The position numbers and the translations under genes are program-made. From Actinomycetospora chiangmaiensis DSM 45062 (GTDB lineage Bacteria; Actinomycetota; Actinomycetes; Mycobacteriales; Pseudonocardiaceae): a DNA stretch of 64,000 nt. How positions within the stretch are numbered: position 1 is the stretch's first letter; every line of letters begins with the position of its first letter. Location: assembly GCF_000379625.1 (NCBI RefSeq), contig NZ_KB903248.1, forward strand, positions 152,697 through 216,696. The letters run 5' to 3'. Shown in pieces: positions 29,114 through 37,338 of this stretch. The notes under the pieces are model-generated. The model saw nothing but the letters and a program-made list of their open reading frames with translations. It had not been told where the DNA came from and searched no databases.

Positions 29114-30040
29114 TCAGGAGATCAGCGCGGCGAACTCCCGGTGCAGCGCGGCGACGGCCTCGTCCGCGGCCGGGACCGCGCCGGTGAACCCGACGAACCC
29201 GTGCACCAGCGTCGGGTGCTCGCGCAGCCGCGCGTCCACCCCCGCCGCGGTGAGCGCCTCGGCGAACGCCCGACCGGCGTCGCGCAGCGGGTCCAGTCCC
29301 GCGGTCGCGACGATCGTCGGCCCGAGCCCGGCCAGGTCGGCCCGCAGCGGGGAGAGCCGGATGTCGCCGCGCGGGTTCGCGGAGCCCAGGTACAGCTTCG
29401 AGCACGCGACGACGTCGCCCGCCGTCAGGAAGAAGCCCTCGCCGTTCTCCCGCACCGAGGGGTAGCGGCCCTCGAAGTCCGGCGGCGGGTAGACCAGGAG
29501 GGTCCCGACGACGGACTGGCGCCGGTCCCGACGCGCGAGCGCCGCCCCCGCGACGAGGTTGGCCCCCGCCGAGTCCCCCGCGAGGGCGACCCGGTGCGGG
29601 TCGACGTCCCAGTCCGCCGCGTGGTCGACGGCCCAGGCGAGTCCGCCGAGGACGTCGTGGAGCGGCTTCGGGAACCGGTGCTCCGGGGCGAGGCGGTAGT
29701 CCACGGCGACGACGACCGCGCCGGTGTCGTCGGCGAGCCGCGCCGCGATCGGGTCGTACACGTCGCCGCCGCCGAGCACCCAGCCGCCGCCGTGGGCGTG
29801 CACGACGAGCGCGTCCGTCCGCCGCTCCGCGGGACGGTGCACCCGCACCGGCACCGGCCCGTCGTCGCGGACCTCGGGGGCGGCGTCCGCGGGGCGGACC
29901 GTCTCGCGGACCAGGGCGGCGAAGCGGTCGCGGGCCGCGGCGATGCCCTCGTCGGTGTCGGTCCCGGCGAACATCGCCGGCTCACCGCGCTCGGCCCAGC
30001 GCGCGAGCAGGGCGGCGACGTCGGGGTCCGCGGCGGTCAC
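29114..30040 (-). CDS. Alpha/beta hydrolase, hormone-sensitive-lipase family
   Basis: 308 residues from ATG 30040. The HSL signature [11 protein letters not shown] supplies the oxyanion hole. The nucleophile serine sits in [11 protein letters not shown]. The catalytic aspartate is in [12 protein letters not shown] and the histidine in LVHGFVGF, so the catalytic triad is complete. Such enzymes hydrolyse short acyl esters in the cytosol; no signal peptide is present. The gene lies 32 bp upstream of fgd on the same strand and may be cotranscribed with it. The substrate is unknown. Confidence 0.88.
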   Translation of the reverse strand: MTAADPDVAALLARWAERGEPAMFAGTDTDEGIAAARDRFAALVRETVRPADAAPEVRDDGPVPVRVHRPAERRTDALVVHAHGGGWVLGGGDVYDPIAARLADDTGAVVVAVDYRLAPEHRFPKPLHDVLGGLAWAVDHAADWDVDPHRVALAGDSAGANLVAGAALARRDRRQSVVGTLLVYPPPDFEGRYPSVRENGEGFFLTAGDVVACSKLYLGSANPRGDIRLSPLRADLAGLGPTIVATAGLDPLRDAGRAFAEALTAAGVDARLREHPTLVHGFVGFTGAVPAADEAVAALHREFAALIS

Positions 30041-30226
30041 GACCGCACCCTAGGGGGTGGTCCGGCGTTGCCGAATCGAGACCTGACCGACGAGCAACGC
30101 GGCGTGGGGTACGACGTCTGTGGGCATGCCGGGCTCGATCGATTCACGGACGGGCCCGGTGTCCGTCGTCCGTCTAGTGCCGATTCCCCGTGTCCGCCCG
30201 CGATCTCGAAGGACCTTGCGCTCCCG

Positions 30227-30502
30227 ATGGCTCTGCCCTGGCCCCAGAACACCCCGACCCTCCCCCGCATCGCCGCCGTCGGCTCCGCCGAGCGGTCGCG
30301 GACCTCGTCCCTCGATCTCAGCCGGCTGCGCGCCGTGATCACCTCGCCGGTGACCGCGCTCGTCGTCATGGCCCTCGGTCTCCTCGGCCTGTTCGCCCTG
30401 CCGATGGTGGGCCTGCCCTTCGTCGCGCTCGTGGTGCTGCCGGTGGTCGTCCACCAGCTGCGCGCCGAGCAGCGCCGGAACCTGCGCCGCCCGCGTCGCT
30501 GA
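30227..30502 (+). CDS. Small two-helix membrane protein, hypothetical
   Basis: 91 residues from ATG 30227 with AAGGA further upstream than usual. The N-terminal 45 residues are polar. Two short hydrophobic segments (about 48-62 and 66-80), separated by LPMVGLP, should form a hairpin in the membrane. The tail is very basic: RAEQRRNLRRPRR. No family is recognised. A perfect 16-bp terminator follows 10 bases after the stop, supporting a real transcript end. The 186-bp gap upstream, shared with the divergent esterase gene, shows no other element I can identify. Confidence 0.6.
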   Translation: MALPWPQNTPTLPRIAAVGSAERSRTSSLDLSRLRAVITSPVTALVVMALGLLGLFALPMVGLPFVALVVLPVVVHQLRAEQRRNLRRPRR

Positions 30503-30512
30503 GGAGACACGA

Positions 30513-30549
30513 CACCGCCCCCGGTCCCTGTGCGGGACCGGGGGCGGTG
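30513..30549. terminator. Bidirectional terminator
   Basis: A perfect 16-bp stem pairs CACCGCCCCCGGTCCC with GGGACCGGGGGCGGTG around a TGTGC loop. It lies between two convergent genes (stops at 30502 and 30566). Confidence 0.85.
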
Positions 30550-30565
30550 CTGTGTCCGGGGTGGG

Positions 30566-31180
30566 TCAGTACGTGCCGCTGGACCCGGCCGCGGCGACGA
30601 ACACGACGATGAAGAACACGATGAACAGCACGAACAGGCCGATGAAGATGTAGCCGATGATCAGGCCGGCCAGCGCGAGGCCGTCCCCGCCCTCGCCCCG
30701 TTCGCGGATCTGGCGCCGGGCGATGTGCCCGCAGATGACGCCGCCGATCGCGGTGATGCCGAAGACGAACGACAACAGTGAGAGGACGAGCGAGGCGATC
30801 GCGAGCCCGTTGGTCGGCGCCGGGTACCCCTGTGCCGCGGGCGGGTACGCGCCGGTCTGCCCGTAGCCCGGCTGCCCGTACCCGGTCTGCCCGTAGCCCT
30901 GCTGGTCGTACGCGGGCTGGCCGTAACCCTGCTGCCCGTAGTTCTGTTGGCCAGAGCCCTGCTGGCCGTACCCCTGCTGGCCGTAGTTCTGTTGCTCGTA
31001 GCCCTGCCGGCCGTGGCTCGGCGGCTCCGTGTCGCTTCCCGACGGTGCGGCGGTCGGCTGGGAGGACGGCCCGGAGTAGGACGTGGGCGGCGGGTAGCCG
31101 GTGCTGCCCGACCCGGTCTGTTCACCCTGCGGCCGGGCGAACGGGTCGGCGTCCTGCGGCTCGCGGTTCGACTCGCTCAT
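30566..31180 (-). CDS. DUF4190-type membrane protein with QQGYGQ repeats
   Basis: 204 residues from ATG 31180. The first 65 residues are polar (Ser, Pro, Gly). A tandem repeat of about seven units with the pattern Q-Q/P-x-Y-G-Q ([16 protein letters not shown]) fills 60-112. Two membrane helices follow: [18 protein letters not shown], then a loop [17 protein letters not shown] that is the DUF4190 signature, then [18 protein letters not shown]. The N-terminal repeat resembles low-complexity segments of prion-like or cell-division-associated actinobacterial proteins. Function is unknown. Confidence 0.8.
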   Translation of the reverse strand: MSESNREPQDADPFARPQGEQTGSGSTGYPPPTSYSGPSSQPTAAPSGSDTEPPSHGRQGYEQQNYGQQGYGQQGSGQQNYGQQGYGQPAYDQQGYGQTGYGQPGYGQTGAYPPAAQGYPAPTNGLAIASLVLSLLSFVFGITAIGGVICGHIARRQIRERGEGGDGLALAGLIIGYIFIGLFVLFIVFFIVVFVAAAGSSGTY

Positions 31181-31332
31181 GGTCCCGTCCCGAGTGGTGC
31201 GCGGCCCCCTCGGGCCCGGCGTGATGCGGCATCATCGCAGATCGCGGGCCCGAGGACCCGACGAACGGGGCGAAACACCGGCCGTTCGGGCGGTGGCCGG
31301 TGATCACCGCACGACCCGGCGGTCGCCGACGA

Positions 31333-32307
31333 TCACCTCAGGGCGGCTCCGGACGGCCTCGCCACGGTCGGCGCCTTCGGCGAGGGCGTCTCCACCGACG
31401 GCGGCCTCGGGGACGGCGGCTTCGGGGACGGCGGGGACGGCGCCTTCGGCGTCGGCTCGCCCGCCGACGGCTTCCCGGGCGACGGCGCCGGTGACGACGA
31501 GCCCGACGACGAGCCGGGCGACGACGTCTCAGCGGGCGGCGGCGGCGACGGGGTCGTGCTCGACGGCGGGGCGCTGGAGGTCGTGCCCGACGGGCGGGTC
31601 GTGGTCGACCCGGGCGACGACGGACGAGAGCCGTGGTCACCCGAGCCGCCGCCCGCGCCGCCGCCCGACCCGCCACCCATCGGGGACGCCGGCGCGCCCC
31701 CGGCGCGGTCTCCCCCGCCGACGGCGGCACCGCCCGTCGCGGGGGCGGGCCGCGTCGCGTCGGGGAGTTCACCCGGCCCGGCCAGCGGACCCTGCTGCGA
31801 GCGCAGCGCCACCTCGGGTGCCGGCGGGACGACGGGGGCCGGGCCCGGCAGGCCGAGGTCGGTGATCACGGGCGCGGCCGGGGCGACGGGGCCGACCCCG
31901 GGGCCCTGCGGCGTGGGCATCGAGGTCGCCCCGAGGAACGCGCTGAGGCCGTTGGTCATCGCGAGGCTGGTGGAGGTGCCGGTGACGGTCTGGAAGACGG
32001 CGGTGCTGACGGCGGCCGCGCCCATCAGCGACACGCCGGCCACGGCGAGCCGACGGCGTCGGGCCTGCGCCGCCTCGGTGTGCGTGTCCGCCGGCGCGCT
32101 GACGCGGGTCGCGACGACGCTCGGCCCGACGCCTCCGAAGAGCGCGGGCACCCCCTGCACCGACACCGTGCTCGGGTCCACCGTCCGGTCCTCCGTTCCC
32201 ACTGACTCCGTCGGTCTCCGGGCCCGGCGCACCGCACGTCGGGCCGCGGCGTCCGGGCGTCTGCCCTCGTCCGGATGCCGCGTCGACAAGTCAAACGGAC
32301 GGACCAT
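31333..32307 (-). CDS. Low-complexity protein with one membrane segment and Pro/Ser-rich tail
   Basis: 324 residues. ATG 32307 has AAGGA nine bases upstream and is preferred over an upstream in-frame start. Residues 1-85 are polar and basic. One hydrophobic segment (LAVAGVSLMGAAAVSTAVF) near 88-106 should be a membrane anchor. The rest is extracellular-type low complexity: Pro/Ala to about 200, a GGGSGGGAGGG stretch, then Ser/Thr/Pro and KxPSP repeats to the end. The pattern suggests a cell-wall-spanning stalk. No enzymatic domain is visible. Strong compositional bias makes remote homology calls unsafe. It is divergent from the hydrolase at 32511. Confidence 0.65.
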   Translation of the reverse strand: MVRPFDLSTRHPDEGRRPDAAARRAVRRARRPTESVGTEDRTVDPSTVSVQGVPALFGGVGPSVVATRVSAPADTHTEAAQARRRRLAVAGVSLMGAAAVSTAVFQTVTGTSTSLAMTNGLSAFLGATSMPTPQGPGVGPVAPAAPVITDLGLPGPAPVVPPAPEVALRSQQGPLAGPGELPDATRPAPATGGAAVGGGDRAGGAPASPMGGGSGGGAGGGSGDHGSRPSSPGSTTTRPSGTTSSAPPSSTTPSPPPPAETSSPGSSSGSSSPAPSPGKPSAGEPTPKAPSPPSPKPPSPRPPSVETPSPKAPTVARPSGAALR

Positions 32308-32510
32308 GTAGTCGTCCTTCTGACGATCAGGCGGGATGTCATGCGTCCGTGTGGGCCCGGTGTCACTCCGTGCAGTGGGCAATCGACACAGCGTCAACCT
32401 GCGTCGATGTCGACCGACCGTGGCCGAACGACCGCTCGCAGCGTCACCCTTCGCCACCGCCGGGGTACTCCGACCGCCGGACCTCCCCCGATCGGCCCTA
32501 CGATCCCGCC

Positions 32511-33647
32511 GTGTCCAGCGCGCGTACGCCCGTCCCGGCCGGCGACCCCGACCCCACCCCGACGGTGCTCGACGCCGCGTTGCGGGAGGCGGGCTCGGTG
32601 GTGGGCCGCGTGTCCTCGGCGCTGGAGAACGTGTGGGACCGCCTCTGGGAGGGCCATCTCGCCGACACCACGCGGTGGCCGCGCACCGCGCTCACGGGCG
32701 GCCGCGGCTGGACCCTCCACCGCTACACCGCCATGCCCGACGCACCCGTCGTCGGGAACCCGGTGTTGCTGGTGCCGCCGCTCGGGGCGCCGGACCTCGC
32801 GTTCGACCTGCGCCGCGGGAACAGCCTCGTGGAGTTCCTGCTCGAGCACGGCCGGACGGTCTACATGGTCACCTACGACGCCGCCTTCTGGCGCGGGCGG
32901 CGGCGCGGCCTGGAGACGTGGGTGGACGACGTGCTGCCCGCGGCGGTCGAGGCCGCGCACGCCGACGCGGACGGCGCGGGCGACCTGCACCTGGCGGGGT
33001 GGAGCCTCGGCGGGCTGTTCGTGCTGCTCACCCTGGCCGCGCACGATCTCCCGGTGGCGTCGGGGACCGCGTTCGCGGCGCCGGTCGACGTCGACAAGGT
33101 GCCGATCGTGGCGCCGTTCCGGTCGATCGCCGAGTACACCGGCGGCGCCATCTTCACCACGGCCTACCGCGTGCTGGGCGGGTTCCCCGCGTCGGCCGTC
33201 CGTGCGGCGTTCCAGCTGGTGAGCGCCGACCGCTTCATCACGAAGCCGATCACGGTGCTGACCCACCTCGACGACCGCGAGCTGCTCGAGCAGATGGAGG
33301 CGGTCGACGTGCTGATGCACAACATGGTGGCCTACCCCGGCCGGGCGTTCGGGCAGGTCTTCCACCACGTGATCCGCGGCAACGAGATCGCCCGCGACGC
33401 CGTGCGGATCGACGGGCGGCGGGTGCGGCTGGCCGACGTCGAGGACCCGATCCTGCTCATCGCCGGCGCCGACGACGGGATCGCCCCGGTGGCGAGCGTG
33501 CGCAAGGGCGTCGAGCTCCTGACGAAGGCCGCCGACCTGCGGTTCGAGGTCGAACCCGGCGGCCATCTCGGGGTGCTCACCGGCCGCCGCGCGAAGACCC
33601 ACTCCTGGCCGGTGTTCCTCGACTTCATCACCGACCACGACGACTAG
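32511..33647 (+). CDS. PHA-synthase-like alpha/beta hydrolase
   Basis: About 378 residues from GTG 32511. The fold resembles class III poly(3-hydroxyalkanoate) synthase PhaC: NPVLLVPPLGAPDLAFDLRRGNS, LEHGRTVYMVTYD, the nucleophile elbow LAGWSLGGLF, LFI-type ILLIAGADDGIAPV for the catalytic aspartate and PGGHLGVLTG for the histidine. The nucleophile position holds serine, whereas polymerising synthases use cysteine. It is therefore more likely a hydrolase or acyltransferase than a PHA synthase. No PhaE, PhaR or phasin gene is adjacent. It is divergent from the low-complexity protein and precedes the gene at 33749 by 100 bp. Confidence 0.82.
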   Translation: MSSARTPVPAGDPDPTPTVLDAALREAGSVVGRVSSALENVWDRLWEGHLADTTRWPRTALTGGRGWTLHRYTAMPDAPVVGNPVLLVPPLGAPDLAFDLRRGNSLVEFLLEHGRTVYMVTYDAAFWRGRRRGLETWVDDVLPAAVEAAHADADGAGDLHLAGWSLGGLFVLLTLAAHDLPVASGTAFAAPVDVDKVPIVAPFRSIAEYTGGAIFTTAYRVLGGFPASAVRAAFQLVSADRFITKPITVLTHLDDRELLEQMEAVDVLMHNMVAYPGRAFGQVFHHVIRGNEIARDAVRIDGRRVRLADVEDPILLIAGADDGIAPVASVRKGVELLTKAADLRFEVEPGGHLGVLTGRRAKTHSWPVFLDFITDHDD

Positions 33648-33748
33648 AACCACACCGGTGTGATTCATGCGCCGGGGCGTTCGCCGGGCGCTCGCAGGCG
33701 TGTCGTACCGTCACCGCGGCCCTGCTCCCCCGTGGAAGGACACCCAGC

Positions 33749-34195
33749 GTGGCCGTCACCCTCAAGGCAGCACTGCTCGACTCCGACAAGCGCGGTTTCG
33801 TGGTCACCGACCTCGAGGCGCTCGTCGACGACGAGGTCAAGGACAAGAGCGGCCTGTCCGGCGGCGTGATCAAGACCGGGTACGCCGCCGTCAAGAAGAT
33901 CAAGCCGGGCATCATCTGGGGCGTCATCGACACCCTGCTCGACGAGTTCGTCGAGGCCCTCGAGCCGCACTGGACCGCCTACAACGCGTCCCCGACGGGC
34001 GACTTCGGCGCCTACCTCGCCGCGCACCCGCAGCCGGTGTCGGAGGCCCTGCTCGGTGTCACCGACCGGCGCGCGGAGAAGTCGAACCGCGCCGCGATCA
34101 CGTCGGTCTACTCCAAGCTGCGCGGCAAGGCGCAGGAGAACGTCATCGAGGCGCTGCCGCGTCTCGGCGCCGTGGTGGAGAAGCACGCGGTGTGA
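33749..34195 (+). CDS. Conserved actinobacterial protein (DUF6918-like)
   Basis: 148 residues from a GTG at 33749 with GGAAGGA upstream. The sequence begins AVTLKAALLDSDKRGFVVTDLEALVDDEV, then GLSGGVIKTGYAAVKKIKPG, LDEFVEALEPHWTAYNASP, and ends AQENVIEALPRLGAVVEKHAV. It is soluble, helical and lysine/aspartate-balanced. I believe it belongs to an actinobacterial DUF family without known function; the family number is from memory. A perfect 22-bp inverted repeat begins nine bases after its stop. Confidence 0.65.
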   Translation: MAVTLKAALLDSDKRGFVVTDLEALVDDEVKDKSGLSGGVIKTGYAAVKKIKPGIIWGVIDTLLDEFVEALEPHWTAYNASPTGDFGAYLAAHPQPVSEALLGVTDRRAEKSNRAAITSVYSKLRGKAQENVIEALPRLGAVVEKHAV

Positions 34196-34203
34196 GCTTC
34201 GCT

Positions 34204-34249
34204 CATGTGAGCACTTTCCGTGGCTCCAGCCACGGAAAGTGCTCACATG
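34204..34249. repeat. GTGAGYACT hairpin, copy A (22-bp arms)
   Basis: Perfect inverted repeat: CATGTGAGCACTTTCCGTGG plus CT, a 2-base CC loop, then the exact complement. It sits between convergent genes (stops at 34195 and 34254). The outer GTGAGCACTTT is shared with the hairpins at 37161 and 44140. It probably works as a bidirectional terminator. Confidence 0.85.
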
Positions 34250-34253
34250 GCGG

Positions 34254-35432
34254 CTACGCCACCCCCTGCGGCAGCCGCCGAATCGTCCCGGGACCCCGCA
34301 GGTCGGCCAGCGTCGGGTAGCCGTCGACGGCCATGACGAGGTCGGTCTCGGCGAGCACCGAGCGCAGGTGGTGCACCACCCCGTCCTCGCCGCCCAGCGC
34401 CAGCGCGTACGCGTAGGGCCGGCCGAGCCCGACGGCCGTCGCGCCCAGCGCCAGCGCCTTCGCGACGTCGGCCCCGCTGCGCACGCCGGAGTCGAACAGC
34501 ACCGGCACGTCACCCGCGGCCGCGACCACGTCGGGCAGCGTCTCCAGCGCCGGGAGCCCGCCGTTGGCCTGGCGGCCGCCGTGGTTGGAGCAGTAGAGGC
34601 CGTCGACCCCGAGCTCGACGGCACGCCGGGCGTCGTCGGGGTGGCTGATGCCCTTGAGCAGGATCGGCAGGTCGGTCGCCTCGCGCATCCACGTGAGGTC
34701 GTCCCAGCCGACGCTGTGCCCGAACATCCGCGACCACAGCCCGATCGCCGTCCGCGGGTCCTCCTCGGGGCTGTCGGTGAGCAGCGCGCGGAACGCCGGG
34801 TCGGAGAAGTAGTTCGCGAGGCAGTGTCCCCGCAGCTGCGGGAAGTTCGCGGTGTTGAGGTCGCGCGGGCGCCAGCCGGTCACCCAGGTGTCGAGGGTGA
34901 CGACGATGCCGCGGAAGCCCGCCTTGTCCGCGCGCTGGATGAGGGAGACCGCCACGTCGCGGTCCTTCGGCGTGTAGAGCTGGAAGAACCCGGGCGTCTC
35001 GCCGAGGGCCTCGGCCACGTCCTCCAACGGATCGTTCGTCAGCGTCGACATCACCATCGGCACGCCGGTCCGGGCGCACGCGCGAGCGACGGCGAGGTCG
35101 CCGTGGAAGTCCTGGGAGCAGAGGCCGATCACGCCCACCGGGGCGCAGAACAGCGGCGTCGGGAGGTCGACCCCGCAGAACGACGTCGTGAGGTCGCGCT
35201 CGTAGGCGCCCCGCATCATCCGCGGCACGATCCCCCACCAGCCGAACGCCTCGGCGTTGCCGCGCTGCGTCCGCTCGTCGCCGGAGCCGCCGGCGACGTA
35301 GTTCAGGATCCAGTCGGGCAGGGCCGCGCCGGCCGCCGCCTCCAGATCCGCGAAGTCGACCGGCCAGCGCGGGAGCACGCCCTTGAGGCCCGCGCCGTAG
35401 ATCTCGAGCTGGTAGTCCCCGTACTGAGCCAC
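34254..35432 (-). CDS. FMN-dependent alpha-hydroxy-acid oxidase, lactate 2-monooxygenase-like
   Basis: 392 residues from ATG 35432. The FMN TIM barrel shows PDWILNYVAGGSGDERT, the TPLFCAPVGVIGLCSQDFHGD block, FFQLYTPKDR, LDTWVTGWRPRDL, LLKGISHPDDA, and the catalytic SNHGGRQANGGLPALE with its active-site histidine and arginine. Phosphate-binding DSGVRSGADVAKALALGA and GRPYAYALALGG follow. The length and the WRPRDL block fit lactate 2-monooxygenase, which turns L-lactate plus oxygen into acetate, CO2 and water. L-lactate oxidase or another hydroxy-acid substrate cannot be excluded. It is divergent from the methyltransferase gene. Confidence 0.87.
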   Translation of the reverse strand: MAQYGDYQLEIYGAGLKGVLPRWPVDFADLEAAAGAALPDWILNYVAGGSGDERTQRGNAEAFGWWGIVPRMMRGAYERDLTTSFCGVDLPTPLFCAPVGVIGLCSQDFHGDLAVARACARTGVPMVMSTLTNDPLEDVAEALGETPGFFQLYTPKDRDVAVSLIQRADKAGFRGIVVTLDTWVTGWRPRDLNTANFPQLRGHCLANYFSDPAFRALLTDSPEEDPRTAIGLWSRMFGHSVGWDDLTWMREATDLPILLKGISHPDDARRAVELGVDGLYCSNHGGRQANGGLPALETLPDVVAAAGDVPVLFDSGVRSGADVAKALALGATAVGLGRPYAYALALGGEDGVVHHLRSVLAETDLVMAVDGYPTLADLRGPGTIRRLPQGVA

Positions 35433-35488
35433 ACCCCAGATGCCACCACGGCGACGGCCGTACCACCACCCGTCCTACGGTGGGGCCC

Positions 35489-36265
35489 GTGGACCTGGTG
35501 GCCCGGCTCCGCGCCGCCGGGTGCGTGTTCGCCGAGGAGGAGGCAGAACTCCTGCGCGACGCGACCGAGGAGCAGGTCGCCCGCCGGGTCGCCGGGGAGC
35601 CGCTGGAGCACGTCCTCGGGTGGGCGGAGTTCCGGGGCCTGCGGATCGCCGTGGCGCCGGGAGTGTTCGTGCCGCGACACCGCAGCGAACTGCTCGTCGA
35701 CCTCGCGGTGGCCCGGGTCCGGCCCGGCGCCGTCGTCGTGGACCTGTGCTGCGGGTCCGGGGCGCTCGGGGCGGCCGTCGCCCGTGGCAGGAAAGCGTCG
35801 TTGCTGGCGTCCAGTGGCAGCAACGACGCTTTCCTGCCACGGGTGGAGCTCCACGCCGTCGACCACGACCCGGCCGCGGTCGCGTGCGCGCGCCGCAACG
35901 TCCCCGGCACGGTCTACACGGGTGACCTCGACGAGCCGCTGCCCGCGTCGCTGCGCGGCCGGGTCGACGTCCTGCTCGCCTCCCCGCCGTACGTGCCGAC
36001 CGTCGAGATCGACCACATGCCGCCCGAGGCCCGGGAGCACGAGCCGCTCGCCACGCTCGACGGCGGCCCGGACGGTCTCGCCCTCGCCCGGCGGATCGCT
36101 GCCCTCGCCCCGGGCTGGCTCGCCCCCGACGGGGCCCTGCTCGTGGAGTGCGCCACGCACCAGGCCCCGGAGCTCGCCGCCGCCGTGCGCGGGGCCGGGC
36201 TGGCGGCCACCGTGCACACCGACGACGACGCCACCACCGTGGAGGGCCGATGGCCGACGCACTGA
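35489..36265 (+). CDS. Putative protein-(glutamine-N5) methyltransferase (PrmC-related) carrying an in-frame palindromic insertion
   Basis: About 258 residues from GTG 35489; GTG 35480 is an alternative. The SAM-binding motif VVDLCCGSGALGAAVA, the acidic HAVDHDPAAVACARRN, and the catalytic-loop LASPPYVPT (a variant of NPPY), followed by MPPEAREHEP, LDGGPDGL and LVECATHQ, identify the TIGR03704 type. Residues 98-119 (ARGRKASLLASSGSNDAFLPR) lie between motif I and the next strand, where homologues have only a few residues. They are encoded exactly by a 63-bp perfect inverted repeat (35781-35843). The insertion adds 21 codons without shifting the frame and replaces a surface loop, so the enzyme may still work. 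The next gene overlaps by 16 bases. Confidence 0.85.
   Translation: MDLVARLRAAGCVFAEEEAELLRDATEEQVARRVAGEPLEHVLGWAEFRGLRIAVAPGVFVPRHRSELLVDLAVARVRPGAVVVDLCCGSGALGAAVARGRKASLLASSGSNDAFLPRVELHAVDHDPAAVACARRNVPGTVYTGDLDEPLPASLRGRVDVLLASPPYVPTVEIDHMPPEAREHEPLATLDGGPDGLALARRIAALAPGWLAPDGALLVECATHQAPELAAAVRGAGLAATVHTDDDATTVEGRWPTH
35781..35843. repeat. 63-bp palindromic element inside a coding sequence
   Basis: The left arm (26 bases, 35781-35806) begins CCCGTGGCAGGAAAGCGTCG. The right arm (35818-35843) is its exact reverse complement. They enclose an 11-base loop GCGTCCAGTGG. The total is 63 bases, a multiple of three. It is open in the methyltransferase frame and encodes 21 residues. Confidence 0.9.
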
Positions 36266-37338
36266 CCGTCCTGAGCCGTCGTCGGGAGACGCAGCGCAGC
36301 GGAGCTCGACCAGCGGATCGTCGGGAAGGCCTTCCCGACGACGGGGAGAAGGTCGCGTTGGTCGTCGAGGGCGGCGGGAGCCGCGCGACGTACTCGGCGG
36401 GCATGGCCGCGGCGCTGGAGGACCAGGGCTTCGGCGGGTGCTTCGACGCGGTGTACGGGGTGTCGGCGGGGTCGCTCAACGCGGCGTGGTTCACGGCGGG
36501 GATGGCGCGCGCGGCGATGGCGCCGTGGGTCGACGCGTCGGTGATGCGCGGGACGATCTCGACCCGCCGGCTGCTGCGCGGCGGGCCGGTGGTCGACCTC
36601 GCGCACCTCGTCGAGCAGGTCTACGTCCACGAGTTCCCGATGCCGTTCGACCGGGTGCTCGCGGGCCCGTTCCACCCGATGGCCACCGACGCGGCGACCG
36701 GCGCCTCGACGGATCTGCGGCCGCTGCTCACCGGGCCGGAGGACGTCCCGCGGGCGCTGCGGGCGAGCTCGACGCTGCCCGTGCTGGCCGGCCCGCCCGT
36801 CGCGCTGCACGGTCGGCGGTTCGTCGACGGCGGGCTCGCGGAGCCGGTCGCGGTCCACACCGCGCTGGCGGCCGGGATCACGCACCTGGTCGTGCTGCGG
36901 ACGCACGCGGCCGATCACGTGCCCGCGGAGCCGCCGAGCGTCGTCGACGCGATCGTGCGGCGCTGGCTGCGGCGCCACGCCCCGGGCGTCGAGGGCCCGT
37001 GGCGCGACCGGGTGACCGAGGCGGGCCGGACCGAGGCGCTGCTCGCGGAGCTGGGCGAGCGGGTGCTGCACGTCCGCCCTCCCGCCGACGCACCCGCCGT
37101 CTCCCGGACCTCGACCGACCTCGGGCTGCTCGGCGAGGCGCTGGAGGTGGGCTACGCCCAGGTGAGCACTAACTGGGGCTATGGCCCCATTGAGTGCTCA
37201 CCAGGCGCAGCCACAGCGCCCGCTCGGTCGGCGAGTCCGGCTCCACGGTGTAGACGACGAGCCGCTGCTCCGGGTCGTGCGGGACCGACACCGCCTCGAT
37301 CCCGAACTCGAGCCGCCCCGCCGTCGGGTGGTCGATGA
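36250..37338 (+). CDS. Patatin-like phospholipase with repeat-derived N-terminus and read-through C-terminus
   Basis: 362 residues from ATG 36250, overlapping the methyltransferase stop. The patatin core starts at about residue 35: ALVVEGGGSRATYSAG (oxyanion hole), YGVSAGSLNAAW (nucleophile S72 in GxSxG) and VDGGLAEPV (catalytic aspartate). Residues 12-21 ([10 protein letters not shown]) come from a copy of the 28-nt repeat, and residues 22-33 from a 24-bp palindrome made of two GTCGGGAAGG units. The C-terminus reads through a GTGAGCACT hairpin (VSTNWGYGPIEC) and continues about 46 more codons antisense to the next gene. The normal stop was probably lost when the hairpin arrived. The catalytic dyad is intact. 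Confidence 0.85.
   Translation: MADALTVLSRRRETQRSGARPADRREGLPDDGEKVALVVEGGGSRATYSAGMAAALEDQGFGGCFDAVYGVSAGSLNAAWFTAGMARAAMAPWVDASVMRGTISTRRLLRGGPVVDLAHLVEQVYVHEFPMPFDRVLAGPFHPMATDAATGASTDLRPLLTGPEDVPRALRASSTLPVLAGPPVALHGRRFVDGGLAEPVAVHTALAAGITHLVVLRTHAADHVPAEPPSVVDAIVRRWLRRHAPGVEGPWRDRVTEAGRTEALLAELGERVLHVRPPADAPAVSRTSTDLGLLGEALEVGYAQVSTNWGYGPIECSPGAATAPARSASPAPRCRRRAAAPGRAGPTPPRSRTRAAPPSGGR
36284..36311 (+). repeat. 28-nt dispersed repeat, copy 2 (in patatin CDS)
   Basis: GGGAGACGCAGCGCAGC then GGAGCTCGACC, matching copies 1 and 4 at 27 of 28 positions. It is read in frame as [10 protein letters not shown]. It is followed at 36318-36341 by a perfect 24-bp palindrome TCGTCGGGAAGG/CCTTCCCGACGA. 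Confidence 0.85.
37161..37202. repeat. GTGAGYACT hairpin, copy B, inside both convergent genes
   Basis: Arms of 19 bases, GGTGAGCACTAACTGGGGC and its complement, with two mismatches and a TATG loop. The patatin gene reads through it. The minus-strand HTH gene ends inside it: its TAG at 37169-37171 lies in the mismatched ACTAAC segment. Confidence 0.8.

Noticed and set aside
34056..37172. 1038-codon plus-strand frame across the lactate-monooxygenase and methyltransferase region
   Set aside because: Changes character between segments and matches no family. It is antisense or out of phase to real genes.
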